This document shows, piece after piece, positions 1 to 5,306 of a DNA stretch of 5,345 nucleotides (position 1 is the stretch's first letter; the number at the start of each line of letters is the position of its first letter). Under the pieces are notes generated by a model. The model ran no database searches. It worked only from the letters and a program-made list of their open reading frames with translations, and was not told the DNA's origin. This stretch comes from Candidatus Bipolaricaulota bacterium (GTDB taxonomy: Bacteria > Bipolaricaulota > Bipolaricaulia > UBA7950 > UBA9294): positions 1 through 5,345 of the forward strand of contig JAGGSM010000287.1 of assembly GCA_021159105.1 (NCBI GenBank), given 5' to 3'. The position numbers and the translations under genes are program-made.

Positions 1-187
1 CTACCGCCACAACCGCACCGGAGAGGACAACAGCGATGCTCACCTCAAGCGCCAGGTGATGGGCCGATAGTGCGTAGTGGCAATCACCGACGGCAAGCTC
101 GACTTCGGCCCATGGGAGCAGATCTTCTACGGCGAGTTCGACGGCCGCCGCAGGAAGCGCGTCCTCGTCAAGATCATCGGCGAATAG
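1..187 (+). pseudogene. yjbQ: YjbQ/UPF0047 family protein, C-terminal end with internal stop
   Basis: The gene enters from the left edge. Reading codons from position 2 gives YRHNRTGEDNSDAHLKRQ-VMGR, then TAG (68-70), then in the same frame CVVAITDGKLDFGPWEQIFY, GEFDGRRRKR and VLVKIIGE, ending at TAG 185-187. This is the conserved C-terminal half of the YjbQ (UPF0047) family, with the HNRTGEDN, DAHLKRQ, GPWEQIFYGEFDG and KRVLVKIIGE blocks. Family members are small cytoplasmic trimers; some have weak thiamine-phosphate synthase activity, but the physiological role is unsettled. Relatives normally have Glu-Val (GREVVVAIT) where this sequence has stop-Cys, so only about two codons are altered and the frame is kept. 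Translation would lose the last 38 residues, including the final conserved strands, so the gene is probably inactive or the read is in error. TAG ends other genes here, so reassignment of TAG is unlikely. Family assignment is confident; inactivation is inferred. Confidence 0.85.
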
Positions 188-210
188 ACATACCGTTTAA
201 ACCACCACGT

Positions 211-1053
211 TCACTCGTTCGTCATCGGGTGAAACGGGGTCATCGCTGGATGGTAGTCGTATTCGTAACCGGAGCCGAAGATGCGATAGGGAACGTCCCC
301 GATCCCGTCCCCATCGGCGTCTTCATGCCCGTATTCACTCCAGTAGTTTCCTGTTCCCTTGCCATCGTCCCACAGGTTACACGCCTCGCTCGCCGCTCGG
401 CAGGAGAGGAAGTCGTTGTAGTAAATGCGGTTTCCACCACCAGCCAATGACAAGATAGAAATGCCGATCTTGCAGTGGTCGAACACATTATCATGCACAG
501 TATTGTTCATTGCGTTCTCGTAGAACAGGATCCCCGGCCCTCCAGCGTGAAAGAGGTTGTCATGAATGTTGTTGTTGGAGCTGTTGATAAGGAATAAAGC
601 AGCATAGTCATTATCGAAGAAGGAGTTGTCAGCAATGGTCAGATTGTCGCTGTTCTTGGCTGACAGTCCAAAGTAGCTGGTCCCCATTTCGCAGCCGCTG
701 ACGGACGCCTTCTTCACATCCACGAGGTCAATGGCTGTGGAGCTTGCGCCAAATACGCGACATCGTTCGATGGCAAATGCCTTCGTGGTCCCCTCAACAT
801 GCACACCAAACGAAGCATCTGTGGCGTCAATCATCCACCCCGCTATCAGATACGGGTCCTCGTTGGTTCCAGTTCCCGCAACGACACCGTTCTCCACTGT
901 AAAGCCGGTATCGCCGATGATCTCGATCGGAGAATGGGGAATCAAATCTTCTTCCGCGCGAACTCCTATTGTGAACCACGCCAACGTAACTACACCGCAG
1001 AGAAGCGCAATTACTATTCGCGTACGCATCCCTGATTTTCCTGCTCGGTTCAT
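211..1053 (-). CDS. Secreted NosD-like parallel beta-helix protein
   Basis: A 280-residue protein. Residues 1-33 form a signal peptide: basic start (MNRAGKSGMRTR), hydrophobic stretch about 13-30, and a V-R-A site before EED. It has no lipobox, so export outside the membrane is expected. Residues 45-75 carry the GTGTNEDPYLIAGW block common at the front of these proteins. Residues 90-215 are short asparagine-rich turns (NSDNLTIADNSFFDND, NSSNNNIHDNLF, NNTVHDNVF, NRIYYNDF) typical of right-handed parallel beta-helix (PbH1) repeats. The tail has NLWDDGKGTGNYWSEYG (226-242) and DADGDGIGD (245-253), a possible calcium-binding loop. C218 and C225 flank a short loop and could form a disulfide. No nosZ, nosF or nosY is adjacent, so a role in nitrous oxide reductase copper loading is unsupported; binding of surface sugars is as likely. 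The first ATG is preferred because GAGGTG precedes it; ATG at 1029 is the alternative. The gene converges on the yjbQ remnant across 23 nt with no visible terminator. Confidence 0.85.
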   Translation of the reverse strand: MNRAGKSGMRTRIVIALLCGVVTLAWFTIGVRAEEDLIPHSPIEIIGDTGFTVENGVVAGTGTNEDPYLIAGWMIDATDASFGVHVEGTTKAFAIERCRVFGASSTAIDLVDVKKASVSGCEMGTSYFGLSAKNSDNLTIADNSFFDNDYAALFLINSSNNNIHDNLFHAGGPGILFYENAMNNTVHDNVFDHCKIGISILSLAGGGNRIYYNDFLSCRAASEACNLWDDGKGTGNYWSEYGHEDADGDGIGDVPYRIFGSGYEYDYHPAMTPFHPMTNE

Positions 1054-1057
1054 GTTC

Positions 1058-1063
1058 CACCTC
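1058..1063 (-). promoter_or_regulatory. Ribosome binding site of the beta-helix gene
   Basis: On the minus strand GAGGTG stands 4 nt before the ATG at 1053. It supports the longer start over the internal ATG at 1029, which has only a weaker AGGAAA upstream. Confidence 0.6.
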
Positions 1064-1083
1064 GCTTGATATCAGATGGATCG

Positions 1084-1113
1084 AGTATATCAACAGACCT
1101 AGAGATACGGAAA
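1084..1113 (-). promoter_or_regulatory. Weak candidate promoter of the beta-helix gene
   Basis: On the minus strand, TATACT (1084-1089) matches five of six bases of the -10 consensus. An 18 bp spacer separates it from TTTCCG (1108-1113), which matches the -35 box poorly (three of six). Position relative to the start codon is reasonable, but the call rests mostly on the -10 box. The octamer CGCTTGAT occurs at 1063-1070 and again at 1116-1123, on either side of it, with no known meaning. Confidence 0.2.
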
Positions 1114-1241
1114 TCCGCTTGATCGACCTCTCTCTGGAGCACATAGGTGATCGCGTCGGAAGACACGATAACAAACTACTGCATTCCTGCTCAGTGACGC
1201 AAGACACGAACTGCGCGAACTCCACGTCTCATATGCCAGAC

Positions 1242-1385
1242 TCAACACAAATACAGTGCAATCTTGAGTGCTTTCTCAATCTGCCGCATCGTATTTGGCT
1301 GAAGTTCACCCAACCGCGCAAGCAGCCGAATCTTGGCCACCGCTCGAATCTGTCCCGTCAGCACCACCGAATCCTTGGTGAGCCC
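1242..1385 (-). pseudogene. MazF/PemK-type toxin, 3' remnant
   Basis: Reading the minus strand from 1385 gives GLTKDSVVLTGQIRAVAK, then IRLLARLGELQPNTMRQ, then IEKALKIALYLC and TGA at 1242-1244. This is the C-terminal third of the MazF/PemK family of mRNA interferases: the SVVLTGQIRAVAK strand and the closing helix of the type L-G-x-L-x-x-x-x-M-x-x-I-x-x-A-L-x-I-A-L are both clear. Whole family members are about 105-120 residues and only 47 codons remain. The N-terminal part, which holds most of the RNA-binding and catalytic surface, is missing. Reading upstream in this frame soon meets a TGA inside the antitoxin gene, so no start codon is available. The remnant overlaps the end of the antitoxin reading frame in another phase. 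It is best explained by a deletion that removed the toxin start and fused what was left to the antitoxin. No function is expected. Confidence 0.8.
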
Positions 1386-1663
1386 GCCCCTCCGGGGCCT
1401 TCACCAAGCTGCAACGCCTCCCAGTCGGAATGCTCAAGCTCTTGCGTCAACTGCTGTGTCATTCTCTGGTACGCTTCATCATCCGCCATCGCCTTGAAAC
1501 GGGCGTCAATCTCTGCCTCTTCCAGGCTGTGGAGATACACATCAATCGCTTGTACAATCAATTGGTTCCGACTGCGGGCTGCTCCCCGCTGAACCGCGGC
1601 ATCGGCCCACTTCACCAAGTCCCGGGGTAGATCGACCGTCAGACGTGTCTTTGCTGTATTCAT
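1358..1663 (-). CDS. Ribbon-helix-helix antitoxin with frame-shifted tail (orphan MazE-like)
   Basis: A 101-residue protein beginning MNTAKTRLTVDLPRDLVKWA. Residues 4-12 form the DNA-contacting strand (AKTRLTVDL), followed by two helices (about 14-26 and 31-48, with ARSRNQLIVQAI) of the RHH/CopG fold, which binds DNA as a dimer. Residues 50-86 (LEEAEIDARFKAMADDEAYQ to LEHSDWEALQL) form an acidic helical arm of the kind that neutralises MazF-type toxins. Family resemblance stops near LGEG; the last dozen residues (PGGAGSPRIRWC) come from reading into toxin sequence in the wrong frame. The toxin gene downstream is only a remnant, so this is an orphan antitoxin. It may still bind its own promoter. 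ATG 1663 was chosen because AGGGGG lies 6 nt upstream and the family begins here; the same frame stays open to an ATG at 1864, but that 67-residue extension resembles nothing known. Confidence 0.85.
   Translation of the reverse strand: MNTAKTRLTVDLPRDLVKWADAAVQRGAARSRNQLIVQAIDVYLHSLEEAEIDARFKAMADDEAYQRMTQQLTQELEHSDWEALQLGEGPGGAGSPRIRWC
1374..1408. repeat. Inverted repeat at the antitoxin/toxin junction
   Basis: Arms CTTGGTGA (1374-1381) and TCACCAAG (1401-1408) are perfect 8 bp inverted copies. Inside them CCCC (1387-1390) and GGGG (1394-1397) can pair around a TCC loop. The structure lies exactly where antitoxin similarity ends and toxin similarity begins. It could mark the deletion point, or be a chance hairpin. 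It lacks a T-run, so it is not a typical terminator. Confidence 0.55.
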
Positions 1664-1669
1664 CTGAAG

Positions 1670-1675
1670 CCCCCT
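1670..1675 (-). promoter_or_regulatory. Ribosome binding site of the antitoxin gene
   Basis: AGGGGG on the minus strand, 6 nt before the ATG at 1663. It decides the antitoxin start against the longer open frame that begins at 1864. Confidence 0.6.
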
Positions 1676-1702
1676 GAATTCTGGATGTACCCCAACCTGA
1701 TC

Positions 1703-1731
1703 ATTGTGCAGAGCGCTATCGAAAATCGCAA
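1703..1731 (-). promoter_or_regulatory. Candidate promoter of the antitoxin gene
   Basis: On the minus strand TTGCGA (1726-1731) and CACAAT (1703-1708) each match four of six consensus bases and are 17 bp apart. Transcription would start near 1697, giving a leader of about 35 nt that contains the AGGGGG site. A TGATCA palindrome directly follows the -10 box (overlapping its last base) and could be part of an RHH operator. Plausible, not proven. Confidence 0.35.
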
Positions 1732-2052
1732 GCGTGATCCGAAGGCACATGAATTGTGGTCTGCCACTGGCCTTGCGCTCTATGAGCTCCCTCGGTGCCT
1801 TACGCAATTGTGCATCCCGGACGAATGTAGGCCCTGTCCACGTTCTTCCTCCTAACGTACGCACATTCCGGATAAGCCGGGGAAAAGCTCACCGCAGGGC
1901 GTAAGAAACGGTAACCCATCTACGCTTTCAGCCACTCACCTTTGCCTCAGTTCACGGGAACATCCGGCAGAGTGGCCAATAAACTTCCCCGCCGCAGCTC
2001 CGAAGCACGCACCAAGGGGGAATGAACCCCTGTAGCGGGATTCGGGCATGAT
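1732..2052. other. Gene-free stretch between the antitoxin promoter and dgt
   Basis: I see no supported gene here on either strand. A strong Shine-Dalgarno-like AGGAGG on the minus strand (about 1850-1855) is followed 6 nt later by GTG, but that frame ends after 13 codons. A small inverted repeat AGGGG/CCCCT (2015-2031) lies below the end of dgt, but its stem is only 5 bp and no T-run follows, so I do not call a terminator. Short open frames in this region resemble no family I know; it may hold decayed sequence. Confidence 0.5.
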
Positions 2053-3207
2053 TCACTCAGGCAAGGCAATGCTTCCTATCACCTGTGAGTACGTCTTGAA
2101 CGCGAATCGGTCGGTCATCCCAGCGATGTAGTCGCGCACGATAGGTCGCAGGATGTTCTCCTGATCTTCGCCCTCGCTAGCGGTCAGTTCGGCGCGCTTA
2201 CTTGCGGTGACATCGGTTGGTAGGAGCCGCCAGTCGTTCATGAACACGCGGTACAGTTCCTCGATGATTCTGATCCCCTGCTTCCGCATCCGCCGCACGC
2301 GGTAGTCATCGTAGAAGTTCTCGTACAGATAGGCGGAGAGCTCTTCCTTCTCGCCCTTGATCTCTGGAGACAGATCGACCAACAGCTCCGGATGAGCACG
2401 CACATCACCACTTGACGAGATCCCGTTCTTCGCGATGCTTCGCGCTGTCTCGTGGATGACATCGTTTACCAGAAGCGGGATCACCAGCCGCGTCCACGGA
2501 CGCTTGCCCATCGCACTTAGCCGCTTGGCGATCTTCAGACCGCTCAGGTCGGTCTCGTCAAGGATGCCCGCGCGCAGGCCGTCGTCCAGGTCATGGCTGA
2601 TGAAGGCGATCGGATCGGCCATGTTGATCACCTGCGCCTCCAGCGACGGCATCACCGTCGGTTCAAGGTGAGAGAAGCGATTCGGATCGAGAGCGATCTT
2701 CCATATGACGTGCTTGAGGATCCCCTCTCGCACCTCGAAGGTCAGGTTCAACCCCGGCTGATCGGGATAGGAATCATCCAGCTCTTCCACCACACGTACA
2801 CCCTGTTCATAGTGCCGAAAGCCCTCCGGAAGCAATGCGTCAAGAGCATCCTCGCCCGAGTGGCCGAAGGGGGTGTGGCCGAGGTCGTGCCCCAGGGAGA
2901 TCGCTCCCACCAGGTTGAGGTTGAGGCCAAGTGCGCTAGCGATCGTCTGGCCAATCTGCCACACTTCGAGTGAGTGCGTGAGTCGGGTGCGGTAGTGATC
3001 CCCCTCGTGGTTGACGAACACCTGCGTCTTGTACTCCAGGCGACGGAACGCCTTGCAGTGGATGATGCGGTCGCGGTCGCGCTGGAAGGCAGTACGAATC
3101 GGGTCCGGCTCGATCCAGCGCTCCCTGCCGCGACTCTCGGCGCTCAGCATTGCGTACGGCGCCAGCTCCCTGCGCTCGCGTTCCTCTAGCTCCTCGCGGA
3201 TGCTCAT
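2053..3207 (-). CDS. dgt: Deoxyguanosinetriphosphate triphosphohydrolase-like protein (type 2, HD domain)
   Basis: A 384-residue HD-superfamily enzyme that hydrolyses dNTPs to the nucleoside and tripolyphosphate, acting in the cytoplasm on the nucleotide pool. Metal ligands are visible: H78 in RTRLTHSLEV, H107-D108 in SLGHDLGHTPFGHSGE, and D206 in AFISHDLDDGL. H111 and H116 in the same block are probable catalytic or substrate residues. The leading HCKAFRRLEYKTQVF (50-64) is the hallmark of Dgt-like proteins. The length fits the type-2 subfamily; the larger E. coli-type Dgt is about 500 residues. Substrate preference among the dNTPs cannot be read from sequence, and members are often allosterically activated by other dNTPs. 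The ATG overlaps the smpB stop (ATGA), so it is likely co-transcribed and translated by coupling. All key residues are present. Confidence 0.93.
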   Translation of the reverse strand: MSIREELEERERRELAPYAMLSAESRGRERWIEPDPIRTAFQRDRDRIIHCKAFRRLEYKTQVFVNHEGDHYRTRLTHSLEVWQIGQTIASALGLNLNLVGAISLGHDLGHTPFGHSGEDALDALLPEGFRHYEQGVRVVEELDDSYPDQPGLNLTFEVREGILKHVIWKIALDPNRFSHLEPTVMPSLEAQVINMADPIAFISHDLDDGLRAGILDETDLSGLKIAKRLSAMGKRPWTRLVIPLLVNDVIHETARSIAKNGISSSGDVRAHPELLVDLSPEIKGEKEELSAYLYENFYDDYRVRRMRKQGIRIIEELYRVFMNDWRLLPTDVTASKRAELTASEGEDQENILRPIVRDYIAGMTDRFAFKTYSQVIGSIALPE

Positions 3208-3671
3208 ACCCTCTCCCCTCGACTGTAGCGCTTCATCGCTTCTTGCGTGCGGCGGCGCTCGTCGTCATCGCGCAGCTTGCGGCGCTTGTCGTAGGTCTTC
3301 TTCCCACGGGCCAGACCGAGCTCTACTTTGGCTCGCCCCTTGCTGAAGTAGACGCGCAGGGGGATCAGGGTGTGTCCTCGCTCCTTGACCTTCGTCTGCA
3401 GGCGCATGATCTCGCGCTTGTGCAGTAGAAGCCTCCTGTCACGATCAGGATCGGCGTTGAACATCGATGCCTGCTTGTAGGGGGCAATGTGCACGCCGCG
3501 CAGAGTCACCTCGCCGTTCCTGATGACGGCATAGCCGTCCTGAAGCGAGCAGCTCCCGTTGCGCAGGCTCTTCACCTCGCTTCCGACGAGGGCAATCCCC
3601 GCCTCGATCGTATCGACGATCTCGTACTCATGGCGGGCTTTGCGATTGGTGGCGACAACCTTCACGTTCAT
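3204..3671 (-). CDS. smpB: SsrA-binding protein SmpB
   Basis: A 155-residue protein, normal for the family. SmpB binds tmRNA and places it in the A site of stalled ribosomes, starting trans-translation, which tags the incomplete protein and frees the ribosome. Family blocks run in order: NRKARHEYEI (9-18), the beta-barrel segment AGIALVGSEVKSLRNG (24-39), GYAVI (47-51), GVHIAPY (59-65), HKREIMRLQ (84-92), GHTLIPLRVYFSKGRAKVEL (99-118), and GLARGKKTYDKR (119-130). The basic tail after 125 is the part that forms a helix in the mRNA channel. No ssrA gene is visible in the window. The ATG at 3671 is the family start, but nothing like a Shine-Dalgarno site precedes it. A poor promoter-like pair, TTGCGC (3701-3706) and TAGCCT (3678-3683), 17 bp apart, ends 6 nt before the ATG, so a leaderless mRNA is possible but weakly supported. 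Confidence 0.96.
   Translation of the reverse strand: MNVKVVATNRKARHEYEIVDTIEAGIALVGSEVKSLRNGSCSLQDGYAVIRNGEVTLRGVHIAPYKQASMFNADPDRDRRLLLHKREIMRLQTKVKERGHTLIPLRVYFSKGRAKVELGLARGKKTYDKRRKLRDDDERRRTQEAMKRYSRGERV
3209..3220 (-). promoter_or_regulatory. Purine-rich ribosome binding site of dgt, inside smpB
   Basis: The minus strand reads GAGGGGAGAGGG directly before T-ATG. It lies in the last codons of smpB (RGERV) and supports re-initiation at the ATGA overlap. Confidence 0.5.
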
Positions 3672-3762
3672 ACAGCAAGGCTACAACAAGGGTGTCGATC
3701 GCGCAACCCAGCCAGACCCGTCATGGAGAGGAACCTCTTGCGCAAAGAGCGCAGCATTTGTA

Positions 3763-3885
3763 AGGTGCGATGACAGCGAAGGAACCTGCACGTTCGGCTT
3801 CTCCAAGACACGGGAAGAAATCGAGGGATTGGCACGGGACTCAGGCTACACGTTCGAACACAAGATACCCCCTCGCGGCCTGTAG
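3763..3885 (+). pseudogene. Possible decayed gene end, unknown family
   Basis: A plus-strand frame reads RCDDSEGTCTFGFSKTREEI, then EGLARDSGYTFEHKIPPRGL, ending at TAG 3883-3885. It looks protein-like: GC-rich third positions and an amphipathic KTREEIEGLARDSGY helix. There is no ATG, GTG or TTG near its beginning, and upstream it runs antisense to smpB. It could be the tail of a lost gene or a chance frame. I do not recognise the family. Confidence 0.25.
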
Positions 3886-3918
3886 ACAGAACTACTTGTG
3901 AGCTGTGAGGCCTTCTTG

Positions 3919-5190
3919 CTACGATGATCTAACGATCTCGCGCGCTAGTGCCTGCCAGGGCAACGCCACGATACGCTCCCCAAGGCGGACGATTTCATCA
4001 CCAGCGTAGATGAGTACTCCTGCCTTGCACTTGCTGTGCTCCTTCAGGAAGCGATTCAGTCCTGCAATATCGCGGTAGTGCGCAGTGACAGAGAGTTTGA
4101 CCTCAATCGCGACGAGACCCTGCCCCTGTTCCACGACGAAGTCCACCTCAGTCCCGGATACCGTGCGCCAGTAGTGGATGCGTGCCGGAGGGATCAGGAG
4201 ATCAGTAAGTGACCGCAGGTGCATGACAACGAGATTTTCGAACAGGGCGCCTGCCTCACGTTCGTTCTTGATTCCAGCAGACGTGTAATGCCCCATTAGG
4301 AAAGCAGCCAGGCCAGGATCCGCCCAGTACAGCTTAGGGGATTTGAGAAGACGCGTTGTCTTGCTAGAAGAGAACGCAGGTACGCGATCAAGGAGCATGG
4401 AGACCTCGAGAAGATTGAGGTAGCGACGAACAGTCGGCTGCGACACGCCGCTGTCGCGTGCAATCTCCGTCTGATTCGTCAACTGCCCAGTACGCAGAGC
4501 GGCAAGCGCCATGACCCGACGAAAGTCAGTCAGCGATGAGATCTGTGAGAGTGTGCGCAGATCGCGCTCTAGGTACGTGCTCACGTATCCGTACCACCAA
4601 TCGACAATACCCTCTTCTCCATCGTCTAACCAGAAGAGTCCAGGCATGAATCCACGCCATGCCTCAGAAAGCGCATCTGAAGTGGAAGGAATGCGTCCTT
4701 CGGATGGAAGCTGGTCATCTAGGAGCGAGGATAGGATGTTTGGTGCGGTCCCCGCTTCCCACTCTCCCAGAGTCAGCGGTCGCAGGTTCAAATACACAGC
4801 TCGGCCAGCGAGTGACTCGCTCACCTTCTGCATCAACAGCATGTTCGCCGATCCCGACAAGACGAACCTACGATTGCGATCCTGGTCAACCGCTCGTTTC
4901 ACCGCAAGCAGAACGGAGGGGACACGCTGTGCCTCATCGATAATCACGTGATCAACGCCCGCCCACAATGCAGTCGGATCGCTTTGCGCTTGCTCCTGTA
5001 CATCCATCTCGTCGAGGGTGTGGTAGCGCCAGTTGAGAACCGGTTGGGCGTGATGGAGCAGAGTGGACTTTCCCACTTGTCGCGGTCCGGTGATCACCAC
5101 TACTGGATGTCGTTTCACCATCCTTGCGAGGCGTTGCTCCAGCCAACGGTGCTTGTAAATCCATTCGTGTCGTGAATGATTATCATTCAT
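3919..5190 (-). CDS. AAA_14 ATPase with C-terminal DUF4143 domain
   Basis: A 423-residue P-loop ATPase of the AAA_14 plus DUF4143 type, a common accessory family in anaerobes and thermophiles with no settled function. Seen in order: Walker A GPRQVGKST (35-43), Walker B VIIDEAQ (82-88, D85-E86), a sensor-like FVLSGSAN (109-116), and LAGRAVYLNLRPLTLGE (127-143). A winged-helix-like stretch follows (TNQTEIARDSGVSQPTVRRY, 238-257), then the DUF4143 marker LYWADPGLAAFL (287-298). Near the end E317 (LFENLV), E348-V-D350-F and IEVKLS (362-367) resemble the E, D and E-x-K residues of a PD-(D/E)xK nuclease fold. No truncation or frameshift is seen. ATG 5190 is preferred to the GTG at 5253 and ATG at 5208: it fits the family start, about a dozen residues before RWLEQRL, and follows a good promoter at 7 nt. 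There is no ribosome binding site. It stands alone, without an evident partner gene. Confidence 0.9.
   Translation of the reverse strand: MNDNHSRHEWIYKHRWLEQRLARMVKRHPVVVITGPRQVGKSTLLHHAQPVLNWRYHTLDEMDVQEQAQSDPTALWAGVDHVIIDEAQRVPSVLLAVKRAVDQDRNRRFVLSGSANMLLMQKVSESLAGRAVYLNLRPLTLGEWEAGTAPNILSSLLDDQLPSEGRIPSTSDALSEAWRGFMPGLFWLDDGEEGIVDWWYGYVSTYLERDLRTLSQISSLTDFRRVMALAALRTGQLTNQTEIARDSGVSQPTVRRYLNLLEVSMLLDRVPAFSSSKTTRLLKSPKLYWADPGLAAFLMGHYTSAGIKNEREAGALFENLVVMHLRSLTDLLIPPARIHYWRTVSGTEVDFVVEQGQGLVAIEVKLSVTAHYRDIAGLNRFLKEHSKCKAGVLIYAGDEIVRLGERIVALPWQALAREIVRSS
5172..5190 (-). promoter_or_regulatory. Fur-box-like palindrome over the ATPase start codon
   Basis: The minus strand reads ATGAATGATAATCATTCAC. 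It contains a perfect 8-1-8 inverted repeat (arms 5173-5180 and 5182-5189). Against the classical 19-base Fur box it matches 14 positions, including 13 in a row (AATGATAATCATT). It begins at the ATG and covers the predicted start of transcription, a position that would block RNA polymerase. Whether a Fur-family regulator binds it is inference. The bases also encode MNDNHS, so protein constraint or chance could explain part of the match. Confidence 0.45.
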
Positions 5191-5197
5191 GGCTTGA

Positions 5198-5226
5198 ATA
5201 ATAATCATGAGGAGGCCGCAAGTCAA
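5198..5226 (-). promoter_or_regulatory. Sigma-70-type promoter of the ATPase gene, leaderless arrangement
   Basis: On the minus strand TTGACT (5221-5226) and TATTAT (5198-5203) each match five of six consensus bases, with the ideal 17 bp spacer. Only 7 nt separate the -10 box from the ATG at 5190, so transcription should start at or next to the A of the ATG. That explains the lack of a ribosome binding site. A second, perfect -35 hexamer TTGACA (5229-5234) has no matching -10 box at the right distance. Confidence 0.65.
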
Positions 5227-5306
5227 GGTGTCAACAACCAGGATCACCAGCACAAGGCAAGACGTGCTTCACGAGACTTCTCTCTCTTACTGGTGATGCA
5301 TACAAT

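Noticed and set aside
195..202. GTTTAAAC palindrome between the convergent genes
   Set aside because: An 8 bp palindrome without a loop or T-run is expected by chance and does not make a terminator.
70..450. Plus-strand open frame of 126 codons
   Set aside because: It overlaps the yjbQ end in the wrong frame and runs antisense to the beta-helix gene; the translation is arginine- and proline-rich without any family feature.
1119..1592. Plus-strand open frame of 157 codons
   Set aside because: Antisense to the toxin remnant and antitoxin, both of which have clear family similarity on the other strand.
1845..1855. AGGAGG followed by GTG on the minus strand
   Set aside because: The frame stops after 13 codons and resembles nothing known.
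1664..1864. 67-codon in-frame extension upstream of the antitoxin
   Set aside because: No similarity or domain is visible, and a good ribosome binding site and promoter-like pair lie inside it just before ATG 1663.
2015..2031. AGGGG/CCCCT hairpin as a terminator for dgt
   Set aside because: The stem is only 5 bp and no T-run follows on the minus strand.
3860..3880. GTTCGAAC-like T-loop near 3850, suggesting a tRNA or tmRNA end
   Set aside because: The flanking five bases do not pair, and no acceptor or anticodon stem can be drawn around it.
5191..5253. GTG start at 5253 or ATG at 5208 for the ATPase
   Set aside because: Neither has a ribosome binding site, the extension holds the promoter, and the family begins close to ATG 5190.
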